Assembly (NCBI RefSeq): GCF_958295425.1
Contig: NC_081136.1
Location: 14,095,381 to 14,159,380 of the forward strand
Reading direction: 5' to 3'
DNA length: 64,000 nt
Source of the DNA: Solea solea
Lineage: Eukaryota > Chordata > Actinopteri > Pleuronectiformes > Soleidae
Shown here: positions 13,552 to 26,297 of the stretch, piece after piece
Layout: every line of letters begins with the position of its first letter
Numbering within the stretch: the stretch's first letter is position 1
Notes under the pieces: model-generated
What the model saw: only the letters and a program-made list of their open reading frames with translations
What the model was told of the DNA's origin: nothing
The model's database searches: none
Made by a program: the position numbers and the translations under genes

Positions 13552-13797
13552 AAAGGTCCAGTGTGTAACAATTCGGAGGGTTTATAGGCAGAAATTGAAT
13601 GTACTACCGCTGAATGTATGTTTGTATAAGTGCATAACTGCTTTAATATATATAGAAATGTTTTCATAGCCTTTTATGTGTACTTCAGGCACATGCCTTG
13701 CTTGACGGAAGGTGCCGTTTTGTGTAGCGATATTTCTCCAAATGGACGTGTGCGTTTTGAAGTGGAAGCTATAAGTTCTTACACATTGGACCGTTAA
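13552..13797. mobile_element. MITE-like element with 14-bp terminal inverted repeats
   Basis: GGTCCAGTGTGTAA at 13555-13568 is the inverted match, with one mismatch, of TTACACATTGGACC at 13779-13792. Short TTAA-like bases flank both ends (TTTAAA on the left, GTTAAA on the right), compatible with a duplicated target site. The interior of about 210 bases has no open frame, so this is a non-autonomous DNA transposon. It sits just downstream of cldnd1. Confidence 0.75.
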
Positions 13798-13926
13798 ATC
13801 AAATGTTTGAATGCAGCAGACAGGGTCATTACCATAGTGCATATGCACTTATATCTATCCAACCCACATCCTGTTCCTCTGAGATCATTATAAAATGCAT
13901 CTTGGTGGTGTGTAAATGAGATCCGT

Positions 13927-16240
<2,314 letters not shown>

Positions 16241-16600
16241 TGTTCACTAAGTCAGACACGTCAAAGGAGATTAAAGTTAACGCCAGTGGTCGAGTGTCCG
16301 CGCGTCAGTGTGATAAATCCGCGATGTTTCCTGTTAACCACGCCTCACCACGGTCACCAAAGCATCAGAAACAGATACGGTTAGCAGCCGAGCACAGCCT
16401 GTGCATTATATTATATCATGTACTCGTCTCCAGTAACGGTCAGCATCAGCGACGCGGCTTGGATGCGCCATCTGTTCCCTTGTCCCACTTCCACAAATGG
16501 TGGGTAACGGCGACGCCGCGGCAGATATCGCGCAGCAACAGACGTCCGTAATGATTTAACAACAACCCCCCGCTCCACGACAAGGGATTTAAATGAGTTC
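16241..16600 (-). promoter_or_regulatory. cldnd1: Probable cldnd1 promoter and 5' UTR region
   Basis: The bases immediately upstream of the cldnd1 ATG are clearly richer in G, C and CpG than the surroundings (for example GCGACGCGG, GGCGACGCCGCGG and CCGCGCGTCAG), as expected for a CpG-island-type housekeeping promoter. No TATA box stands out. Confidence 0.5.
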
Positions 16601-16787
16601 AGTCGCTGAGCAAACGTTATATGTCCGGGAAAGCACCAGAGTGCATTTGGTCTGCTCAGGATGGCAGAAAGATACCGGGTGCATCAAGTCCGATTGTAAA
16701 TACACTAATCCATGTGTTTTCCTCTTCCGGTTTCCCAATGTCAGCAATGTCAAAGTATTTTGGACAAGATCAGCATGAAGTGTTAAA

Positions 16788-17243
16788 GCCACTTTATTAG
16801 GCACACTGGACCAGAGATATTGACCAGTGTGTGTTCTTCTGTTGCAAATGCTGATCTTTAGAAATCGGGACACAATGGCTGACTGTGCTCAATCCAAAAG
16901 TCAGAGCTTAATAACAACCATATATGACACATGGTGGATTCTGTCTGCATTTACATAGATTTAGGGATGTAAACATTTGTTTTGGTGACTTACTTTTTTC
17001 AAATTTCTGAGCTCAAAAGGGTGTAAAATTAGCAGATTAGTCAAACATGAATTGCCCTGACCAATTTATCGGCCTATCTCTACACATGACACAGGACACA
17101 TACCCAGTGTGGCCCATCTGTTTAAGGTTTGATCTTGAGCTGCTTGTCCTGGCCATGTCTTCATGTCCTAATGCAGTGAGTAGTTGCAGTGTGATTGGCT
17201 GATCACAAGCATTTTTAAGTGATGTACCTAATAATAAAGTGGC
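16788..17243. repeat. Repeat block bounded by inverted GCCACTTTATTAGG ends
   Basis: GCCACTTTATTAGG at 16788-16801 is the inverted match of CCTAATAATAAAGTGGC at 17227-17243, apart from a three-base insertion. The right end, with its preceding GATTGGCTGATCA, looks like the tail of a high-copy fish repeat that ends CCTAATAAAGTGGC. The block of 456 bases may be one element with terminal inverted repeats, or two tails in opposite orientation. It has no open frame of note. Confidence 0.55.
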
Positions 17244-17739
17244 TGGTGAGTATAAACCAGTAAATGGTGGTCTTTGTACTGATTCGTTGATTGAATAATG
17301 CACTTATTGCTTTGCAAAGATTTGGCCTAATCCAAGAGGTACCAAAGCAAGTGAGAAACTGCCCAGTAAAAACAAAACACATTTACTGAACAGGGAGAGA
17401 GAAGAGGAACACCAAATAGAGTAAAAGACAATAAAACCAAAAGTGATAAATTGCAAGATGACAAAAAGTAACTTGTATACTGGAAGTTCAAACTTAGGAG
17501 CTGAGCTGTATAGCCACATTTCAGTAATACTGTGGTCCATGATCTCCTGCCACCCTGACCAGACAAGACAAGAGAACATTTATTTGGATTTTTAGATTTT
17601 AATGTATTAACGTCATTATACATAACAAATAAAAGTAGCGTTTCCCAGCACAAGCTTATTTTAAATGTGTTCAAGCCCACTGTGAAAACCCACAATAGCC
17701 ACATAATCTTTTCTAACAACAAAACATCACAAAATACAC

Positions 17740-18534
17740 TATTTGATTTTTTTAACTGCAACTGGTTTTTCTATTCTGATCACTGTAACTGTTCAGGCAT
17801 GAACAGTAAAAACTGCAGAACATCTCACAGAATGCAGCTTTTGCATGATACATTTTTAAAAATTAAAAATAATTACAAACATTACATATATCATGTACAT
17901 CTTGACCTCTGACAAATCTCTATGGGGTTGGACTATAAAGCTAATTATGCCCATTATGACATTATATACATATTTATTTAAGGCACCTTTCCCCTTTACA
18001 ATATACTGTCTGTGCAGCTTGAACATTATCATTAATTTCACATGCGTTTGAGTGGGCATAAACTAGCGATTGCATTGAAAAATATATAATACAAAATAGT
18101 ACAAAAAGATATTTAAATTTGTGCTCAATACAAAAAGATTAATTGAGCAGCAGTACAAATATTTGTAGAAATCCCAGTCTTTCAATGGCAGTATCAGATT
18201 CATGTTATTTATTAATGATTTGGTTCACCAAGAGCTCAAAGTCCATTCAAGTGTCTGATCAGTGCAAAGCAAGGTTCTCACTTTTTTTTTTTTTGATTTG
18301 ACCCTGTGAGGCATCACAGGCAAAATGGTGACAATGTCAGATCATAGATACCACACTCTGTGTCTGTTAAAGGAAGTTAGAAAAGTGATAGCTAAGCAGT
18401 GCAAAGGGAATAAATAAAGGAGACAGTAATGCAGAAGCAGTAATGCAGAAAAAAGAGGAGAATCACTAGTTTTGGATTTTTACTGGCACAAAATACAGCA
18501 ACTAAGACAGTTCTAAAGGGAGCTGGCACAAATC
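17740..18534 (-). other. MucA 3' flank / probable 3' UTR, shared with the other mucin genes
   Basis: Sequence downstream of the MucA stop. The stretch from about 17770 (TATTCTGATCACTGTAA, then CTCACAGAATGCAG) matches the 3' flanks of MucB (about 24930-25010) and MucC (about 45057-45130) in order, so the three genes share 3' ends as well as exons. A minus-strand AATAAA lies near 17971-17978. Confidence 0.55.
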
Positions 18535-21500
18535 CTATTGCTGGCTTGACAGCAGCCTTGACAACAGCACCAGGGAAAATGCAGTGATGAGGCTGATGTT
18601 TTGGTTTATTCCACTTGAAGTTATAGCTGAGAAGAAAAATCAAACCATTAGTAAACAAATAATTATCAGACACTGGACCTTTCTAATGAAGTGGCAAAAT
18701 CTCTTACGTATGCCATCAACGGTTATGGAGCTGATTTCAATGTCAAAGCCAGTGACGTTTTGAGCTGCACTTATCAAAGTCTTTGCAAGTTGAGTGTTGT
18801 TAGGAACAGCTGAGCTTAAGAACTGAAGACTTAGAAGGTTGAAGACTGATCCTTTTCTGCAAAATTTGAATTATTGTGTGAAATATCAGACTTTGGCCAC
18901 TTTTCTTAAAGTGTAACATACTGACAACATACCTGAATCCTATCACGTTCAGTTTGACGAAAGAGGGGAAACCTCGTCTGAACACAGGTGTAAGCTGCCA
19001 GAACAAAGAAACAAAAAACATAAAAAGCACTGCATTTAAACACTGTATAATATTTATTTTTGCAAAATGTAATTTTTTAGAAAGGTGGCGTACTCTCTGA
19101 TAAACAAATACATAAATAATACAATAAGGCATACCCATGGGTTTTCTTTTATGATAAGACTTACCTGTGTTGTTATTCTAGAAGAACGACTTTTATATGC
19201 AGGAGATGATTGATCCAACAAGTCAGATGAAAATGTAGCATTTAGTGATCTGAAAGTCAAATTCTTATTTGTGATTGCTTCAGTTACAGGCGCAGGGTTG
19301 ATTACTGTAGTTGCTACAATTGTATTTGTTTCTGTTGCTGTCACAGCATTTGTAGTTGTTACAGTTGCAGCAGTTGGTGCAGCTGTGGTGGTGGGCATAG
19401 CTGCTGTCGCAGTGTTTATCATTGTTGGACCTGCAGTAGCAGTTGTAATTGTGGCGGTGGTTGTAGTTGCCGCCATGGTTGTGGTTGTCAAGCCTGCTGT
19501 AGTAGTTGCAGTTGCCACAGTGGTTGTTGTTGGGGCTGCACTTGTAGTTGTAGTCACCGCCATGGTTGTTGGGGCTGCTGTAGTAATTGCTGCAGTGGTG
19601 GTGGTTGTTGGGGCTGCTGTAGTAGTTGCAATTGCCACAGTGGTTGTTGTTTGGGCTGTGGTTGTAGTCACCGTCATTGTTGGGGCTGCGGTTGTAGTTG
19701 TAGTTGCCATCGTGGTTGTTGTTGCTGCAGTGGTAGTGGTTGTCGGGGATGCTGCAGTGGTTGTCATTGTTGGGGCTGCGGTTGTAGTTGTAGTCGCCAT
19801 CGTGGTTGTTGTTGCTGCAGTGGTAGTGGTTGTTGGTGATGCTGTAGTGGTTGTAGTTGCTGCAGTGGTCGTTGTTGGGGCTGCGGTTGTAGTTGCTGCA
19901 GTGGTCGTCGTTGTTGGGGCTGCAGTTGTAGTCACTGCAGTGGTCGTTGTTGTTGGGGCTGCAGTTGTAGTTGCTGCAGTGGTCGTCGTTGTTGGGGCTG
20001 CAGTTGTAGTCACTGCAGTGGTTGTTGTTGTGGGGGCGGCAGTTGTAGTCACTGCAGTGGTCGTTGTTGGGGCTGCAGTTGTAGTCACTGCAGTGGTCAT
20101 TGTTGGGGCTGCAGTTGTAGTCACTGCAGTGGTCGTTGTTGGGGCGGCAGTTGTAGTCACTGCAGTGGTCGTTGTTGGGGCTGCAGTTGTAGTCACTGCA
20201 GTGGTCATTGTTGGGGCTGTAGTTGTAGTTGCCGCAGTGGTTGTTGTTGTTGGGGCTGCGGTTGTAGTTGCTGCATTGGTCATCGTTGTTGGGGCTGCAG
20301 TTGTAGTTGTAGTCACTGCAGTGGTCGTCGTTGTTGGGGCTGCAGTTGTAGTCACTGCAGTGGTCATCGTTGTTGGGGCTGCAGTTGTAGTTGCTGCAGT
20401 GGTGGTGGTTGTCGGGGCTGCTGTAGTAGTTGTAGCTGCTGCAGTGGTTGTTGTTGTTGGGGCTGCAGTTGTAGTTGCTGCAGTGGTCGTCGTTGGGGCT
20501 GCAGTTGTAGTTGTAGTCACTGCAGTGGTCGTGGTTGTTGGGGCTGCAGTTGTAGTCACTGCAGTGGTCATCGTTGTTGGGGCTGCAGTTGTAGTCACTG
20601 CAGTGGTCATCGTTGTTGGGGCTGCAGTTGTAGTTGCTGCATTGGTGGTGGTTGTCGGGGCTGCTGTAGTAGTTGTAGCTGCTGCAGTGGTCGTGGTTGT
20701 TGGGGCTGCAGTTGTAGTCACTGCAGTGGTCATCGTTGTTGGGGCTGCAGTTGTAGTCACTGCAGTGGTCATCGTTGTTGGGGCTGCAGTTGTAGTTGCT
20801 GCATTGGTGGTGGTTGTCGGGGCTGCTGTAGTAGTTGTAGCTGCTGCAGTGGTTGTCGTTGTTGGGGCTGCAGTTGTAGTTGCTGCAGTGGTCGTCGTTG
20901 GGGCTGCAGTTGTAGTTGTAGTCACTGCAGTGGTCGTGGTTGTTGGGGCTGCAGTTGTAGTTGTAGTCACTGCAGTGGTCGTGGTTGTTGGGGCTGCGGT
21001 TGTAGTTGTAGTCACTGCAGTGGTCGTCGTTGTTGGGGCTGTAGTTGTAGTTGCTGCGGTGGTGGTTGTCGGGGCTGCAGTTGTAGTTGCTGCAGTGGTG
21101 GTGGTTGTTGGAGCTGCAGTTGTAGTTGTAGTCACTGTAGTGGTCGTTGTTGTTGGGGCTGCAGTTGTAGTTGCTGCAGTGGTCATCGTTGTTGGAGCTG
21201 TAGTTGCTGCGGTGGTGGTTGTCGGGGCTGCAGTTGTAGTTGCTGCAGTGGTGGTGGTTGTTGGAGCTGCAGTTGTAGTTGTAGTCACTGCAGTGGTCGT
21301 TGTTGTTGGTGCTGTAGTTGTAGTCACTGCAGTGGTCGTCGTTGTTGGGGCTGTAGTTGTAGTTGCTGCGGTGGTGGTTGTTGGGGCTGCAGTTGTAGTT
21401 GCGGTGGTGGTGGTTGTTGGGGCTGCAGTTGTAGTTGCTGCAGTGGTCATCATTGTTGGAGCTGTAGTTGTAGTTGCTGCGGTGGTCGTTGTTGGGGCTG

Positions 21501-23288
21501 CAGTTGTAGTTGTAGTCACTGCAGTGGTCGTTGTTGTTGGTGCTGTAGTTGTAGTCACTGCAGTGGTCGTTGTTGTTGGGGCTGTAGTTGTAGTTGCTGC
21601 GATGGTGGTTGTCGGGGCTGCAGTTGTAGTTGCTGTGGTGGTGGTTGTTGGGGCTGCAGTTGTAGTTGCTGCAGTGGTCATCGTTGTTGGAGCTGTAGTT
21701 GTAGTTGCTGCGGTGGTGGTTGTCGGGTCTGCTGTAGTAGTTGTAGTTGCTGCAGTGGTTGTTGTTGGGGCTGTAGTTGTAGTTGTTGCAGTAGTGGTGG
21801 TTGTCGGGGCTGCTGTAGTAGTTGTAGTTGCTGCAGTGGTCGTGGTTGTTGGGGCTGCAGTTGTAGTTGCTGCAGTGGTCGTGGTTGTTGGGGCTGCTGT
21901 AGTAGTTGTAGTTGCTGCAGTGGTGGTGGTTGTCGGGGCTGTAGTTGTAGTTGCTGCAGTGGTGGTGGTTGTCGGGGCTGCTGTAGTAGTTGTAGTTGCT
22001 GCAGTGGTTGTTGTTGGGGCTGTAGTTGTAGTTGTTGCAGTAGTGGTGGTTGTCGGGGCTGCTGTAGTAGTTGTAGTTGCTGCAGTGGTCGTGGTTGTTG
22101 GGGCTGCAGTTGTAGTTGCTGCAGTGGTCGTGGTTGTTGGGGCTGCTGTAGTAGTTGTAGTTGCTGCAGTGGTCGTGGTTGTTGGGGCTGCAGTTGTAGT
22201 TGTAGTTGCTGCAGTGGTCGTGGTTGTCGGGGCTGCTGTAGTAGTTGTGGTGGCTGCTGTTGTAGTTGTTGTGGCTGCTGTTGTAGTTGTTGTTGGCGCT
22301 GTAATTGTAGTTGCTGCAGTGGTCGTGGTTGTTGTAGTTGCTGCAGTGGTGGTGGTTGTCGGGACTGCTGTTGTAATCACCATCATGGTTGTTGTTGGGG
22401 CTGTGGTTGTAGTTGCTGCAGTGGTGGTGGTTGTAGTTGTATGTACCACTGTGATGTTCGACAGATCAGTTTTAATTACTCGTATGTAAACTTAAAACAC
22501 ACAATTTCACATTACTACAAACCTTTTTAAACCAGGTTTATTAAAAGCAACACAATGTAGCATTATGAACTTCAAATAATGTCTCCAAGATCATTCTGAT
22601 AGTACACCAACTTACAACAGGGTGCTCCACAATGTGCGACTTGAGTAGCTTTCCAGTGTGAAAAGTGAGGAAACTGAGCAAAAAGCCAGAGTGTGTACTG
22701 TTTCTTATCTCAATGACTTTCTCTGGCCGTTTTTACCCTTGTAAAAAGAAAGCTGGTGAGCCTGATGAATCCTGGCATTGTCATCTTGGAATATGCCCAT
22801 GTCATCAGGGAAGAAAAAAAATGCATTGATGGAATAATCTGGTCATTCATTATATTCAGGTAGTCAGCTGACCTCATTCTTTGGGCAGATAATGTTGCTG
22901 AACCTAGACATGACCAACTGCAGCAACCCCTTGCCTATTTGCTTAGTTAAATCCAGGTGGTGACTTTTTTTTTAGCCAGGCAGTGTATATTTTGTGACAG
23001 TTGTTATACAGACAATACCATTTCCCAACTGTAGGGGGTCTTCAAGAGCAAATCCTACATTGTGTTACTTTAATTGCAACCCAAACTAAAAATTCAGTAC
23101 CAATTTATGATATACACAAAATGCTATATTTCTATGTCATACTTTTTTGGGAAGGAAATATTGGATGATCTTGAGTAAAGTTTTATTACTCCACATATTT
23201 TCATTTGATTTCTAACTATTCAACTGGATATATCACTTAACCTACCTGTCAAAGTAAGGAAAACCAACATGAGCAGTTTGACACCCAT
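18535..23288 (-). CDS. MucA: secreted/membrane-anchored mucin with Thr-Ala-Pro repeats, one SEA domain and a GPI-like tail (about 1,209 aa)
   Basis: Five coding exons join in frame on the minus strand: 23288-23246, 22448-19165, 18994-18933, 18856-18708 and 18626-18535 (TAG at 18537-18535). The first codes a signal peptide (MGVKLLMLVFLTLTG). The second is a 3.3-kb exon of Thr/Ala/Pro/Val repeats such as AAPTTTTTAVTTT, running to about residue 1050, with almost no serine until its C-terminal end. A single SEA domain follows (about residues 1070-1179), starting near NLTFRSLNATFSSDLL. It carries KGSVF at the usual autocleavage position and N-glycosylation sites NNT and NVT. The last exon codes SSG followed by a short hydrophobic stretch (ISLITAFSLVLL) and ends SSQQ, resembling a GPI-attachment signal. 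The family is not one I can name. MUC-type SEA mucins are the nearest known class. Confidence 0.8.
19300..22440 (-). repeat. MucA mucin (PTS) tandem-repeat array
   Basis: This is the coding repeat array of MucA. The coding strand is almost only A and C with occasional G and T. Units are short and imperfect (APTTTTTA, AVTTTAAP types). A larger block with the plus-strand landmark GTCGGGGCTGCTGTAGTAG recurs at 20411, 20654 and 20816 (spacings 243 and 162), showing nested higher-order repeats, all multiples of three. Confidence 0.9.
22530..22990 (-). mobile_element. Decayed Tc1-like transposon fragment in MucA intron 1
   Basis: On the minus strand, 22935-22755 reads as a piece of a Tc1/mariner transposase including GIFQDDNARIH, the motif around the second catalytic Asp. 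Part of the upstream frame (reading LLQLVMSRFSNIICP) is broken by stops. CAGGCAGTGTA-like bases near 22979-22988 resemble an element end. It explains why this intron is about 800 bases when the matching introns of MucB and MucC are 211. Confidence 0.7.
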
Positions 23289-23301
23289 CCTTTAAATGTG
23301 T
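23246..23301 (-). other. MucA signal-peptide exon
   Basis: A short exon with acceptor TTTTATTTTAG ahead of 23301, an ATG at 23288-23286, and donor ACAG|GTAGG below 23246. It codes 14 residues plus one base. The equivalent exons of MucB and MucC have the same layout and codon phase. Confidence 0.8.
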
Positions 23302-23730
23302 CTAAAATAAAAAGAGAAGTGAAACACATTAAGATTTTGTTATGTTTGTACAAGTTACCAGAAACATTTCTTTTTTCAAACATCCTATCAATGTGTAATA
23401 CACAAATGATGTGATTCTTTTTCAACATAAAATTAGCATATGTATCTCAAAATACGTTCATTGTCACATCTTTTATTATTTTGATTACACAAAAACTACT
23501 GAACTGAGATTAAAACAGCATTCAGCAAAATCTGGCCCTTACTACTATTTTCAAGTGGGAACAAGCCTGAAATGTCCTGAAGGAAATTATTTGAAACTTT
23601 TAAATTACAGTGATTCTACAAGCTGATTCAAAGGCAAATTGCTACAACAACCTTTACCAAACAAAGACACACAGATTAAAAATGTATGTTTAAAAAAAAC
23701 CTGGACTTAAATACATTTAGATATACTCAC

Positions 23731-23904
23731 CCAAAATGAACCAATACCAGTTGAAAAGATAATCTTCTCCCGTTTTTCTGGTGTAAACTTTTTTAATATT
23801 GTTTTTAAATTCACTTCAGTAAGACTGCAAAATTCTCATGCCCTGTAACATCCCATATCTGTTCAGGCTTTTATATCCTAGAACTGAATAAAGGATAATG
23901 ACGT
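23731..23904 (-). promoter_or_regulatory. MucA promoter (TATA and TGACGT elements) with non-coding exon 1
   Basis: On the minus strand, TATAAAAG lies at 23875-23868, and a TGACGT/ACGTCA half-site lies at 23899-23904. Transcription should start near 23840. The non-coding exon then runs to a donor (TTTTGG|GTGAGT) at 23731. The same arrangement, with the same spacing, occurs in MucB and MucC. Confidence 0.65.
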
Positions 23905-24900
23905 GCCTCTTCAGAAATGCTGTAGCACCTGATATAGAAAGCCACGTTTTGGCTTGCTGTCTTCTTTTACTGCCAGTTTCTTGCCAAGGGGAAGGCATAG
24001 GTATGGTGTGGCGGTACTTTACAACAAGCAATAATTCTAGTAATTGTAGCTAACTCGGTGAATTACGGTCAGTAATTATTCTGAAAATATGCCTTTTTGA
24101 CAACTTTTAAGCTTATCGCTTTTCTTTTGCCTCCTTCTGCTTATCTTGGTTAACTAACTTCCAGTATTCACTTCACACAACTGCACACACAGATGCATTC
24201 ATATTTTCTCCAACTGAAAGTTTAAAAATTTGCAGCACATTTGAATGGAAACCTTATTTGTTTGCCTATTGTATTTTCTAGTTTTTTCTACCTTTTCACA
24301 GGCTCTTTCACATTCTCCTCAAAAAGAAAATCAAGCACTCAAAATCTTTTTAAATACTACTCTTTCCTGTAATTTACATGCGAGCCCAGCCACTCCCCTA
24401 CCTGCCTGTGTACATGCTGTGCAGCTCCACCCCAAGGACACACAATGCTTTTGTGTGTTTTATAATTACTGTAGGCTTACTTAACATCGTACTTCACTGA
24501 AGAAGAGAAATTTAACAATAAAATGAACGTGTACAAGTTCAAACTCAGGAGCAAGACAATATAGTCAGGTTTTTGCTCTCCTAGTCCAATCAATCCAAAT
24601 TATAAAATGTCCAAAAACTATATTTTCAAACAAAGTATTTTTTGTGTTTACACATATTTTATAAAGAGCATTTCCGAAGACAACCTTTGCTGTAACACCG
24701 TACAAATTCTTAATAATTCCAAGTATTTTGGAAAGTATTAGAATTGCTATGGTGGTTTGCCTGCCACAACCGCTTTATGTCTGCCCGAGATTGAATTGGC
24801 TGAAGGATTCTGCTGTATAACAGACCATATGATGTCACTTTCATGATTCCTTTTTTATGATCCACTTTCTCTTTACCAAACCAAATGTCAAAACATCACA
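23905..24900. other. Intergenic region between MucA and MucB
   Basis: AT-rich sequence with no convincing gene. The part nearest MucA (to about 24060) has a second, diverged copy at about 40790-40930. Confidence 0.5.
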
Positions 24901-25543
24901 CAAGAGACTCAGTTTTTCACTTCAAATTGTTGTATTCTGATCATTGTACATTTTCTGACAGAAACTGTAAAAACGACAGGAAGTCTCACAGAATACAGCA
25001 ATGTATAAATAATTAAAATTACACATATGTATAATTCATACATATATAAAACAACATTTAGATGCCCTTTCCCTTTAAAACAATATGCTGACTCTGCAGC
25101 TGATAGTGAAGTAAAACCTAGCCATATATTTTTCATGCCTTTGAATATTAACATGAAAACTGTCCTTAAGTAAGAACAGTTTTCATTTTAATATTCAATA
25201 AATACATTTGTGTACATTTTCCATCATCCCAGTGTTTTAAATATCATTGCGTATATTATTTTACTCACAGTGTTATTGCAGTAATGATTTGGTGCAACAA
25301 AACCTTGAAGTTGGCTTTGTAATTCTGCCCATGATCATTGACATTTCCACTCAGAAACATAGTCACTTTGAATGATATCTGTAATCCATTGTCATTAAAG
25401 TGTCTGACCAGTGCAAAGTTGAACATGGTGGTGAGATCACAAGGTGTTTAAACCATAAAACGAACACTACTTTGGGATTCCTTTTCATTCCAACAATGAC
25501 AGTCATATACTCATAGCAAGTCAAAAGGGAATCAGCATAAATG

Positions 25544-26256
25544 CTATTGCTGATTTGACAGTAGCCTTGATAAAAGCACCAGGAAGAATGCAGTGACGAG
25601 GCTGATGTGTTGGCTTACGCCACTTGAAGCTGTAAATAAGAAGACATAAAAAAAATTAATTAACAAAAATGTTTAGACTTTGTAGTTTTATAATTAAGGG
25701 GCGACATTTCTTACGTATGCCATCAATGATGATGGAGCTGGTTTCAATGTCAAAACCAGTGACGTTTTGAGCTGCATTTATCAAAACACTTGCAATCTGA
25801 GAGTTGTTCGGAGCAGATGAGCTTAAGAACTGAAGACGTGCAAAGTTGACGACTGATCCATTTCTGCAGAGGTAGATAGAAATATTGTGTGAAACATTAG
25901 ACTTTGGCAATTTTTCTTAAAGTTGAACATACTGTCAACTTACGCGAATGCCACTACTTCCAAGCTACGAAAAGACCTAAATTCCTTGAAGACAGGTGTA
26001 AGCTGCCAAAACAGAAAACACATTGCATTTCAACAATTTTACTTATTTTACCAGATGTTTTATTTCAAGTGTGGTTTAGTCTCTGATAAATAAATGCATA
26101 AATTATACAAAAAGACTTTAATGGTAACTCACCTGTTCAGTTATTGTAGATTTACGTTGTTTAAATGCAGAAGATGTTGAATCCAACAAGTCAGTTGTAA
26201 ATGTGTTCGTAATAGATCTGAATACTAGTTGCTTAGTTATTGTAGATGCAGCAGTT

Positions 26257-26297
<41 letters not shown>

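Noticed and set aside
17304..17761. Minus-strand hydrophobic frames of 91 and 144 residues
   Set aside because: They overlap in two frames, lie in AT-rich DNA, and show no family pattern or splice partners.
19271..22489. Plus-strand Val/Ala open frame of about 1,072 residues opposite MucA
   Set aside because: Reverse-strand shadow. The minus frame connects to a signal peptide and a SEA domain with correct splice phases, and the plus frame connects to nothing.
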